From an uncultured bacterium (GTDB lineage Bacteria; Pseudomonadota; Gammaproteobacteria; Burkholderiales; Burkholderiaceae_E), in assembly GCA_903864485.1 (NCBI GenBank), contig CAIPGD010000401.1, forward strand, positions 1-6,906: a DNA stretch of 6,906 nucleotides, read 5' to 3'. The notes below the pieces were generated by a model. That model was not told the origin of the DNA. It did not search any database and saw only the letters and a list, made by a program, of their open reading frames with translations. The position numbers and the translations under genes were made by a program. Position 1 is the first letter of the stretch. Every line of letters starts with the position of its first letter. Positions 1 to 6,066 of this stretch are shown in pieces.

Positions 1-30
1 GACCAAGCCGACCAAGCCGACCAAGCCGAC
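1..30 (+). repeat. 9-bp in-frame tandem repeat (gaccaagcc) at the window edge
   Basis: Three perfect copies of gaccaagcc fill bases 1-27, and a fourth unit begins at 28 (gacca) before diverging. The array may extend to the left of the window. It is in frame with the acyltransferase gene and encodes DQA repeated three times. A unit that is a multiple of three lets copy number change without breaking the frame. Confidence 0.9.
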
Positions 31-702
31 CATTGGCTGCGCCGAAACGGTGTCCAGTTTCACTGGCAATCAGACGGCTGGACCAATTTCGAAGACTTTC
101 TGAATTCAATGGCGCAACCGAAGCGCAAAAAGATCCGCGCCGAGCGGCGCAAAGTCGCCGAGGCTGGGGTGACCGTACGCGTTGTCGATGTCGCTCATAG
201 TCGCGCCGAAGAGCGCTCGTTCTTCATCGCTTGTTATGAGAGAACCTATTACGAACATGGTGGTCCGCCTTATCTCAATCATGAATTCTGGAATCAGGTG
301 TTCGAGACGATGCCCGAGCACTTTGCGCTCGTGCTCGCACACGCGGGGGACCGTCTGATCGCGAGCAGCCTGATCGCGCACGACGGCATCAACGCCTGGG
401 GACGTTACTGGGGCGCGATGGAACGTGTCCCCTGCCTGCATTTCGAATGTTGTTATTACGCGCCAATCGAGTGGGCGATCGCGCGCGGGATCCAGCGATT
501 CGAGGGCGGCGCACAGGGCGAACACAAGCTGGCGCGGGGCCTGCTGCCAGTGGCTACATCGTCCTACCACTGGTTATCACATCCAGCGTTTGAGACTGCC
601 ATTGAACGCTGGTTGAATCGAGAACGAACGGGTGTCGCGCACTACCTCGATGAACTCGATGAGCGGAGTCCCTTACGCGATTCGCGTGGAGAAACCGCTT
701 AA
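1..702 (+). CDS. DUF482/COG3146 family GNAT-like N-acyltransferase, 5' end outside the window
   Basis: The frame is open from base 1 to the TAA at 700-702, so at least 233 C-terminal residues are present and the true start lies upstream. The internal ATG at 109 is not a credible start, because conserved sequence precedes it: GVQFHW (visible residues 17-22) and the NFEDFL segment (29-34). After these come the basic run KRKKIRAERR, the ERTYYEHGGPPYL segment, and near the C-terminus GGAQGEHKLARG, all hallmarks of the DUF482/COG3146 predicted acyltransferases (FemAB/GNAT-like fold). By family knowledge it is a probable cytosolic acyl- or aminoacyl-transferase; the substrate is not established. 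Oddity: the visible sequence opens with three DQA units from a 9-bp tandem repeat, just before the conserved GVQFHW. It precedes hppA on the same strand with an 87-nt gap; co-transcription is possible but not shown. Family assignment is secure, function is not. Confidence 0.9.
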   Translation, partial: DQADQADQADHWLRRNGVQFHWQSDGWTNFEDFLNSMAQPKRKKIRAERRKVAEAGVTVRVVDVAHSRAEERSFFIACYERTYYEHGGPPYLNHEFWNQVFETMPEHFALVLAHAGDRLIASSLIAHDGINAWGRYWGAMERVPCLHFECCYYAPIEWAIARGIQRFEGGAQGEHKLARGLLPVATSSYHWLSHPAFETAIERWLNRERTGVAHYLDELDERSPLRDSRGETA

Positions 703-789
703 GTCGATCCGAAGCTTGTGCGGTTTGACCGGCGCTGGTCACTTCTGTGGGTGCTTCAATGAGGAACGAGACCTCTTGGAGACCGCGCC
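703..789. other. Spacer between the acyltransferase gene and hppA
   Basis: This 87-nt spacer holds the hppA ribosome binding site at its right end. A short imperfect signal, a 5-bp stem TGACC/GGTCA (726-730 and 737-741) with a 6-nt loop, is not followed by a T run, so it does not qualify as an intrinsic terminator. I see no convincing -35/-10 pair. The hexamer GAGACC occurs twice (768-773 and 779-784), probably by chance. Confidence 0.6.
778..782 (+). promoter_or_regulatory. Ribosome binding site of hppA
   Basis: GGAGA lies 7 nt before the ATG at 790. An in-frame TGA at 760-762 rules out any start further upstream than that, and 790 is the first ATG after it, so this site fixes the hppA start. 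Confidence 0.75.
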
Positions 790-2898
790 ATGTCCAGCGA
801 CCTGACGCTGCAGTTCTCGACACTATGCGGGCTGACCGCCGTGGGTTACGGCTTTTTTCAGCGCCGCTGGATTCTCGGGCTTTCCCCGGGCAACGCCCGG
901 ATGCAAGACATTGCTGGGGCCATCCAGCAAGGCGCCGCCGCGTACCTCGCACGTCAATATCGAACCATTGCCGTCGTTGGCGCGATCCTGTTCGTGGTCC
1001 TTGCGTTGATTCCAGCGCTGGGCATGGCGACCGCATGGGCCTTCGCACTCGGAGCCTTTCTCTCCGGCGCGTGTGGCTTCATCGGAATGAATGTTTCCGT
1101 ACGGGCTAACGTACGCACTGCGCAAGCGGCCACACTGGGCATCCCAGAGGCTCTGAACGTCGCGTTTCGGGGCGGCGCCATCACCGGGATGCTCGTCGTT
1201 GGACTGGGGCTCTTGGGCGTCAGCGCGGTGTTCTGGGTCCTCACACGCGACCTCGAGACTGGTAGCGCCATGACGGGCGCAGCGGCAGGCGCCGAGCTAT
1301 CGGAGCGGCTCAGGCCCCTGATGGGATTCGCCTTCGGGTCGTCACTGATCTCGATTTTTGCCCGCCTGGGTGGCGGCATCTTCACGAAAGGCGCTGATGT
1401 CGGAGCCGATCTGGTTGGCAAGGTCGAAGCGGGCATCCCCGAGGACGACCCCCGTAACCCCGCCGTCATTGCCGACAACGTGGGCGACAACGTGGGCGAC
1501 TGCGCTGGAATGGCCGCTGATCTCTTCGAAACCTATGCCGTTACGCTCATCGCCACCATGGTCCTGGGCGCTCTTGCGGTGCCGGCTGCACCCAAGGCGG
1601 CTGCGTTGTATCCGATCGCCCTGGGCGGTTTTTCAATCCTAGCGTCCATTGTCGGATGCCAGTTTGTGCGCGCAACGCCTGGTATGAAACAGGTCATGCC
1701 AGCGCTCTACAAGGGTCTGGCAGTCGCCGGGTTGCTTTCCCTGATTGGTTTCTACTTCATCACCCAGGCCGTCATGCCAGATAACGCCATCCGGGAGACC
1801 GGCAGTCAGATCCGACTGTTCGGGGCAGCGACGGTGGGGCTGCTTCTGACCGCCGCCCTGGTCTGGATTACGGAGTATTACACCGGCACCGATTACGCCC
1901 CGGTAAGACATGTCGCGCAAGCCTCCACGACTGGCCACGGGACCAACATCATCGCTGGACTTGGCGTCTCGATGCGCTCCACAGCGTGGCCCGTACTCTT
2001 TGTCTGCATGGCGATTCTGGCCGCACACGGACTGGCCGGCCTGTATGGCATCGCAACCGCGGCCATGGCGATGCTATCGATGGCTGGCATCATCGTCGCT
2101 CTGGATGCTTACGGCCCCATCACCGACAACGCCGGCGGAATCGCCGAAATGGCCAATCTGCCCGAACATGTTCGACAAGTCACTGACCCGCTTGACGCGG
2201 TTGGCAACACCACCAAGGCCGTCACCAAGGGCTATGCGATTGGATCTGCAGGGCTCGCCGCGCTGGTGCTCTTCGCCGATTACACCCACGCGCTCGAATC
2301 GGCCGGCCACCACGTGGTCTTCGATCTTTCGAATCCATTAGTCATCGTCGGCCTCTTTATCGGAGGCCTGATCCCCTACCTGTTCGGAGCGATGGCGATG
2401 GCAGCCGTCGGCCGCGCGGCCAGTGCCGTCGTCGAAGAAGTGCGGCGGCAGTTTCGGGAAATCAAAGGCATCATGGACGGCACTGCGCAGCCCGAATATG
2501 GCCACGCGGTTGACCTGCTAACGACGGCTGCCATCCGCGAAATGATTTTGCCCTCACTCCTGCCGGTCGTGGTACCGGTGGCCGTTGGCATGCTGCTTGG
2601 GCCAGAAGCCTTGGGTGGCCTGTTGATGGGCACCATCGTCACCGGGCTCTTTGTGGCCATTTCCATGTGCACCGGCGGCGGCGCCTGGGACAATGCCAAG
2701 AAATATATCGAAGAGGGGCACTTCGGCGGCAAGGGGTCCGAGGCCCACAAGGCCGCCGTGACGGGGGATACGGTCGGTGATCCCTACAAGGACACCGCTG
2801 GCCCGGCCATCAATCCCCTCATCAAGATCATCAACATCGTCGCGCTGCTGATCGTCCCCCTACTCGGCCCGGGATTGCTCAACCCAGGAGGTGGCTAG
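790..2898 (+). CDS. hppA: Membrane-bound proton-translocating pyrophosphatase, K+-independent type
   Basis: This 702-residue integral membrane protein couples hydrolysis of pyrophosphate to proton pumping out of the cytoplasm. The length and the many hydrophobic helices fit the complete family (about 16 helices are known for it). The catalytic signatures are all present. They are DVGADLVGKVE (203-213), the paired acidic motif DNVGDNVGD (229-237), DNAGG (446-450) with the preceding DAYGPI, AWDNAKKYIEEG (632-643), and GDTVGDPYKDTAGP (659-672). The GNTTKA motif carries Lys at 476 with Thr at 479. In this family Lys there, instead of Ala, marks the K+-independent H+-pumping subfamily. The ATG at 790 has a GGAGA site and an in-frame stop upstream. 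The gene meets ppa tail-to-tail, with both TAG stops inside one CTAG. Likely roles are saving energy from biosynthetic pyrophosphate under low energy supply, or making pyrophosphate in reverse; physiology is inferred. Confidence 0.98.
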   Translation: MSSDLTLQFSTLCGLTAVGYGFFQRRWILGLSPGNARMQDIAGAIQQGAAAYLARQYRTIAVVGAILFVVLALIPALGMATAWAFALGAFLSGACGFIGMNVSVRANVRTAQAATLGIPEALNVAFRGGAITGMLVVGLGLLGVSAVFWVLTRDLETGSAMTGAAAGAELSERLRPLMGFAFGSSLISIFARLGGGIFTKGADVGADLVGKVEAGIPEDDPRNPAVIADNVGDNVGDCAGMAADLFETYAVTLIATMVLGALAVPAAPKAAALYPIALGGFSILASIVGCQFVRATPGMKQVMPALYKGLAVAGLLSLIGFYFITQAVMPDNAIRETGSQIRLFGAATVGLLLTAALVWITEYYTGTDYAPVRHVAQASTTGHGTNIIAGLGVSMRSTAWPVLFVCMAILAAHGLAGLYGIATAAMAMLSMAGIIVALDAYGPITDNAGGIAEMANLPEHVRQVTDPLDAVGNTTKAVTKGYAIGSAGLAALVLFADYTHALESAGHHVVFDLSNPLVIVGLFIGGLIPYLFGAMAMAAVGRAASAVVEEVRRQFREIKGIMDGTAQPEYGHAVDLLTTAAIREMILPSLLPVVVPVAVGMLLGPEALGGLLMGTIVTGLFVAISMCTGGGAWDNAKKYIEEGHFGGKGSEAHKAAVTGDTVGDPYKDTAGPAINPLIKIINIVALLIVPLLGPGLLNPGGG

Positions 2899-3428
2899 AG
2901 AGTGGCTTCGTAGCGACGCATTCCGTCGACGATTTCTTGCTTGGCCGATTCGGGGCCTTCCCAACCATGCACTTTGACCCACTTGCCGGCTTCAAGGTCC
3001 TTGTAGTGCTCAAAGAAATGTTGAATCGTTTTCAGACGCAACGGGTTGAGATCTTCAGGCTTTTGCCAGTGGGTATAAATCGGCAGGATCTTGTCTTCTG
3101 GCACCGCAAGTAGCTTGGCATCGCCACCCGCCTCGTCATCCATCTTGAGGACGCCAATCGGGCGGCAACTCACCACAACTCCTGGAATCAATGCAAATGG
3201 TGTAATCACCAGCACATCGACTGGATCCCCATCATCGGCGATTGTCTTCGGCACGTACCCGTAGTTACAGGGGTAGTGCATCGACGTGCCCATAAAGCGG
3301 TCGACAAAAATCGCACCGGTCTCTTTATCGACCTCGTACTTGATCGGATCTGAATTCATCGGGATTTCAATAATCACGTTGAAGTGCTCAGGGACTCGAT
3401 GCCCTGCCCCGACTCGATCAAGATTCAT
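2895..3428 (-). CDS. ppa: Soluble family I inorganic pyrophosphatase
   Basis: This 177-residue cytosolic enzyme hydrolyses pyrophosphate to two phosphates, pulling biosynthetic reactions forward; the family needs Mg2+. It aligns over its whole length with the E. coli enzyme (about 175 residues). The active site is intact: Glu21, Lys30, Glu32, Arg44, Tyr56, the metal-binding signature DGDPVDV (66-72, with Asp66, Asp68 and Asp71), Asp98 and Asp103 in the DDEAGGDAK segment, Lys105, and the FFEHYKDLE segment with Tyr142 and Lys143. The ATG at 3426-3428 has GGAG 6 nt upstream. It lies 51 nt downstream of hemY on the same strand, so it is probably the last gene of the hem unit, though a promoter in the gap is possible. 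Its stop overlaps that of convergent hppA by 4 bp. This is a textbook member with no sign of damage. Confidence 0.98.
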   Translation of the reverse strand: MNLDRVGAGHRVPEHFNVIIEIPMNSDPIKYEVDKETGAIFVDRFMGTSMHYPCNYGYVPKTIADDGDPVDVLVITPFALIPGVVVSCRPIGVLKMDDEAGGDAKLLAVPEDKILPIYTHWQKPEDLNPLRLKTIQHFFEHYKDLEAGKWVKVHGWEGPESAKQEIVDGMRRYEATL

Positions 3429-3434
3429 GCGGTG

Positions 3435-3438
3435 CTCC
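3435..3438 (-). promoter_or_regulatory. Ribosome binding site of ppa
   Basis: On the minus strand GGAG lies 6 nt before the ATG. It supports the start that gives an N-terminus aligned with E. coli Ppa. Confidence 0.7.
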
Positions 3439-3479
3439 GATACGACGATAGATTTGAAGCGCGAGATGATAACAAGTCG

Positions 3480-4772
3480 TCAGGCGTCGATCGCCGGCGG
3501 CGCCACCGGTGCGCCGGTTTTTACGCCGATTTTTACGCCGATTTGTGTACCGATCGGGGACGACATACTCAAGCCAACGCCCCTGCTCCCAGACGCCGAT
3601 TCAGCGCTTGCCATCGCACTCGCGCGCCAGTGTTCGGCAGCCTGTGTCGCCTCGCCCAAGGCCTCATGCAGGCGCGCCAATGCCCCATGGATCGGCGCCG
3701 ACCCTGGCGCGAAGCGTAACGCTTGCGTCAGATATTCGCGCGCTTTACCCCACAACTTTTCAAGAAGACAAAGTTCGCCTAGAAGCAGGAGTAAGCCGCT
3801 CTCGGTTGGATATCGCGCCCGCCATTGCTCAGCGCGTGCCAAGCGATCGCGCGGCGCCACCCCTTCAATGCGCGCATATTGAGCCCCGAGGCGGGACGAC
3901 CATTCCTGTTCAAGTACCGCTTCAATAATCCGGCAGGCGGCATCCCGGTCACCGGCCCGAGCAAACGCGCGGGCGGCCGCATCCGCAATCGCAGTCACCT
4001 GTCGATCTCGTTCAGCCACGTCATTCCAGAGTCGACGCACCAAAGCCAGATCGTCGGTGGCAGCGTCAAACACCGAGGTATGGGCCGTAATCCGTAACCG
4101 CATGGACACCGTCGGATGCAGCGCGTCGCGCTTGTCCAACGAACGCAGGGTTCGGAGCACTGCCGACCAATTTCCGGCCTGTTCATAAGCCCGCAACGCC
4201 ACGCGCTGAGCGTAGAGATGCCGCGCACCACCCGCCTGCATCGCGGTCAGCGCCTCGATCGCGGACTCGGCCCGACGCTCCTCCACCGCCAATTCAGCGC
4301 GGGTCATTAGCAGGGCCTGCTGCAAACTGGCGTCGTCAGAGACCCGATTGAGCCAGGCATCACGGCGACCGAATTCCTGCAGGCGATGCGCCGCGCGTGC
4401 CGCAACCAATGCCGCTGTCCCAGCCAATGCCGGAACCTCTTGAGCCGTCTGTGCCATGCGCTCGCTACGACCGAACCGTCCCTCAAAAAACGCCAACACC
4501 GCATCGCGCAGGGCGTTGGTTGCCAACTGGGCGCGGCGGCGTTCTCGGTACTCGCGCACCCGACCGGGCAACTCCAGCGCACGCCGAATTCCGATCAGGA
4601 ACAGATGAAAAAACACAAATCCCACGGTCAGGATAAGGGCAACCAGATTGACCGAAGCATCGACCCGATAAGGCGGCCAGAGAATCGACACGTTGCCGAT
4701 ATTGACGCGAGCGAGTAAGGCCACCGCCACCGCGACTGCGAACAGCAACATCGACCAGATTAACCAACGCAT
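3480..4772 (-). CDS. hemY: HemY family inner-membrane protein with TPR-like repeats
   Basis: This 430-residue protein has the HemY architecture. Hydrophobic helix 1 spans about residues 3-21, and a short loop contains the typical WPPYRVD motif (32-38). Helix 2 spans about 41-61, and a basic segment follows (70-81). The rest is a long Ala/Leu/Arg-rich helical region resembling tetratricopeptide repeats, clearest near residues 325-395. The family sits in the inner membrane with the repeats in the cytoplasm and is linked to heme biosynthesis by gene neighbourhood; its molecular role is unsettled. It is not the Bacillus HemY (protoporphyrinogen oxidase): there is no FAD-binding GxGxxG motif at the N-terminus. 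Oddity: the C-terminal tail is low-complexity and ends in four-residue repeats (IGTQ, IGVK, IGVK, TGAP) encoded by a 12-bp tandem repeat. The ATG lies 7 nt after the hemX stop with a weak AGG site, suggesting translational coupling. Confidence 0.9.
   Translation of the reverse strand: MRWLIWSMLLFAVAVAVALLARVNIGNVSILWPPYRVDASVNLVALILTVGFVFFHLFLIGIRRALELPGRVREYRERRRAQLATNALRDAVLAFFEGRFGRSERMAQTAQEVPALAGTAALVAARAAHRLQEFGRRDAWLNRVSDDASLQQALLMTRAELAVEERRAESAIEALTAMQAGGARHLYAQRVALRAYEQAGNWSAVLRTLRSLDKRDALHPTVSMRLRITAHTSVFDAATDDLALVRRLWNDVAERDRQVTAIADAAARAFARAGDRDAACRIIEAVLEQEWSSRLGAQYARIEGVAPRDRLARAEQWRARYPTESGLLLLLGELCLLEKLWGKAREYLTQALRFAPGSAPIHGALARLHEALGEATQAAEHWRASAMASAESASGSRGVGLSMSSPIGTQIGVKIGVKTGAPVAPPAIDA
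3518..3553 (-). repeat. 12-bp in-frame tandem repeat in the hemY 3' end
   Basis: Two perfect plus-strand copies of tttttacgccga (3518-3529 and 3530-3541) are followed by a degenerate third copy, tttgtgtaccga (3542-3553). In hemY they encode IGTQ-IGVK-IGVK. The unit is a multiple of three, so gain or loss of copies keeps the frame. It lies in the tail, past the recognisable repeat domain. Confidence 0.85.
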
Positions 4773-4779
4773 CGCGAAC

Positions 4780-6066
4780 CTAGCCTGGCTCGCGGGCAGC
4801 CCGCACCAATCGGATCGCGGAGAGACTCTGATGAATCGAGGGCAACGGGACGTTGCTGCTGACCGAACGAATCTGACCCAGGGTCAGGATGGCCTGCGCA
4901 ACCAAACCCTGGTCGCGGTCAAACCAGTGCTCGAGCGTTTCAGCGGCCTGCTCGAGATCAAACCGGAGAACCGCATCGTTTCGGGTCAATAACGCCCAAC
5001 GGGCCTGGGCAAGTCGCAGCTTGAGATTTTCGCGGACAAACCAGGCCTGCTCGGGCGCTAGCAACATCGCATCTGGCCGGTCAATTCGGCGAACTCGCAC
5101 CCAATGGCCAAGTTCCTGAAAAACGAGCGACCAATCGGCCAGGCGCCTCGTCCAACCCTCAGGCCCCAGGCCAAGTAACGCTGCGATCCGGGCAGGGCTA
5201 AGCCGGCTATCCGACGCTGATTCCGACGGCGATCCCGACGGCGATCCCGACGCCGACTCCGATCCCGACGCTTCGGCGATTGTTGCCGTAGGCTTCTTCA
5301 CCTGAGGGCTCGCTCGGCCAACGGGCTTGCCCGGCACCCGAGGCTCCGATAGCAAGGGCATCTTGTCGATGCCCTCAGAGATCGTTTCGAGTTTTGCCGC
5401 AAGCGCGCCCACATCCACCGCCTCAGCTTGCCGCAACAGCACCAGATCGGCCGCCACAGCCCGCCGGATCGGCGATTGCGGGGGTAGTCGGATTCGGTCG
5501 AGCCTCGCGTCCGCCTCCTGAAGTGCAAGCAGCGCCGCGCGAACATTCCCGCCCAATTGCAATTGTTGAGACGCCGACACCATTGTTGACTCCACCTCGG
5601 CCAACACCGCATCGTTACGTGATTGCGCTAGCTCCTGATAAAGCCGTTCGAGTTGCGCCTGCTGCGCCACCGAATCACTCAGTTTGGCCTCAAGTGCCGC
5701 AAGCCGATTTTGAGAATCGCGCAGCGCGTCCGTGGCCTGCCGCAACTGTGAACCCGTATCCGCGAGATTCCTTTCCGCCCCCTGCAATCGACGCACCACC
5801 TCCCGCTCAACGACATCTGCACGCTTCGCAATCCACCATCCGCCAAGCAGAGTCAGGGCAACCGCAATCGCCGAAAGCAGGAGTGGCCGGTCAATCGCCG
5901 GCAGGGACCAACGCCAGCGCCACAGATTTGGCCGAGGCGGTTCCTCAAGCATGACCACCGACTCGAGTCTGGATTCCGCCGCAGAGCCGCCGGCGAGACC
6001 CTCCGGCCCCGCCATTGCGGACGCAGCACTGCCTTCGGTCAGGGGGATTTTCGGGGGATTGACCAC
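4780..6066 (-). CDS. hemX: HemX family inner-membrane protein
   Basis: This 428-residue protein has the HemX layout. A cytoplasmic, Pro/Ala-rich N-terminus (1-58) leads to one membrane helix (about 60-80). A probable coiled coil follows (about 85-160, rich in Gln, Leu, Arg and Glu), then a helical periplasmic domain with the family's conserved WVRVRRID (322-329), LLAPEQAWFVRENL (335-348) and ALLTRND segments. It is often mislabelled uroporphyrinogen-III C-methyltransferase, but I see no SAM-binding or methyltransferase motifs; its function in the heme pathway is not established. The start shown is GTG (6064-6066), overlapping the end of hemD by 28 bp in another frame. An ATG at 6013-6015 (residue 18) is an alternative that would remove the overlap. 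Oddity: residues 266-287 form a Ser/Gly/Glu/Pro linker from a 12-bp repeat, separating the helical region from the conserved C-terminal part. Confidence 0.9.
   Translation of the reverse strand: MVNPPKIPLTEGSAASAMAGPEGLAGGSAAESRLESVVMLEEPPRPNLWRWRWSLPAIDRPLLLSAIAVALTLLGGWWIAKRADVVEREVVRRLQGAERNLADTGSQLRQATDALRDSQNRLAALEAKLSDSVAQQAQLERLYQELAQSRNDAVLAEVESTMVSASQQLQLGGNVRAALLALQEADARLDRIRLPPQSPIRRAVAADLVLLRQAEAVDVGALAAKLETISEGIDKMPLLSEPRVPGKPVGRASPQVKKPTATIAEASGSESASGSPSGSPSESASDSRLSPARIAALLGLGPEGWTRRLADWSLVFQELGHWVRVRRIDRPDAMLLAPEQAWFVRENLKLRLAQARWALLTRNDAVLRFDLEQAAETLEHWFDRDQGLVAQAILTLGQIRSVSSNVPLPSIHQSLSAIRLVRAAREPG
5211..5270 (-). repeat. 12-bp in-frame minisatellite in hemX
   Basis: About four and a half units with plus-strand consensus ccgacggcgatc occur, starting at 5211, 5223, 5235 and 5247. 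The second and third are identical. The divergent remainder runs to 5270. They encode a Ser-rich linker with SGSP and SESA units (near residues 266-286 of HemX). The period of four codons keeps the reading frame for any copy number. Confidence 0.85.

Noticed and set aside
726..741. Hairpin TGACC/GGTCA as a terminator after the acyltransferase gene
   Set aside because: The stem is only 5 bp and no T run follows, so it does not meet the pattern of an intrinsic terminator.
725..753. TTGACC as a -35 box for an hppA promoter
   Set aside because: At 17-nt spacing the partner hexamer is TGGGTG, which does not resemble a -10 box.
554..1048. Minus-strand open frame of 164 codons across the acyltransferase-hppA junction
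   Set aside because: It overlaps two strongly supported genes on the other strand, has Arg/Ser-rich composition typical of shadow frames in GC-rich DNA, and resembles no family I know.
954..1490. Minus-strand open frame of 178 codons opposite hppA
   Set aside because: It is entirely antisense to the catalytic region of hppA, and its Pro/Ser/Ala/Thr-rich translation is that of a mirror frame.
2912..2930. CGACG/CGTCG hairpin near the ppa end as a shared bidirectional terminator
   Set aside because: It has a short 5-bp stem inside coding sequence, with no T run on either strand.
5211..5270. Short repeats as a CRISPR array
   Set aside because: The 12-bp units are directly adjacent with no spacers and lie in frame within hemX.
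5394..5954. Plus-strand open frame of 186 codons opposite hemX
   Set aside because: It is Pro/Ala/Arg-rich, lies fully antisense to hemX, and has no recognisable domain or convincing ribosome site.
4780..6066. HemX as a uroporphyrinogen-III C-methyltransferase
   Set aside because: The protein has a membrane helix and coiled coil and lacks the glycine-rich SAM-binding motifs of the CobA/SUMT family; the name is a known annotation carry-over.
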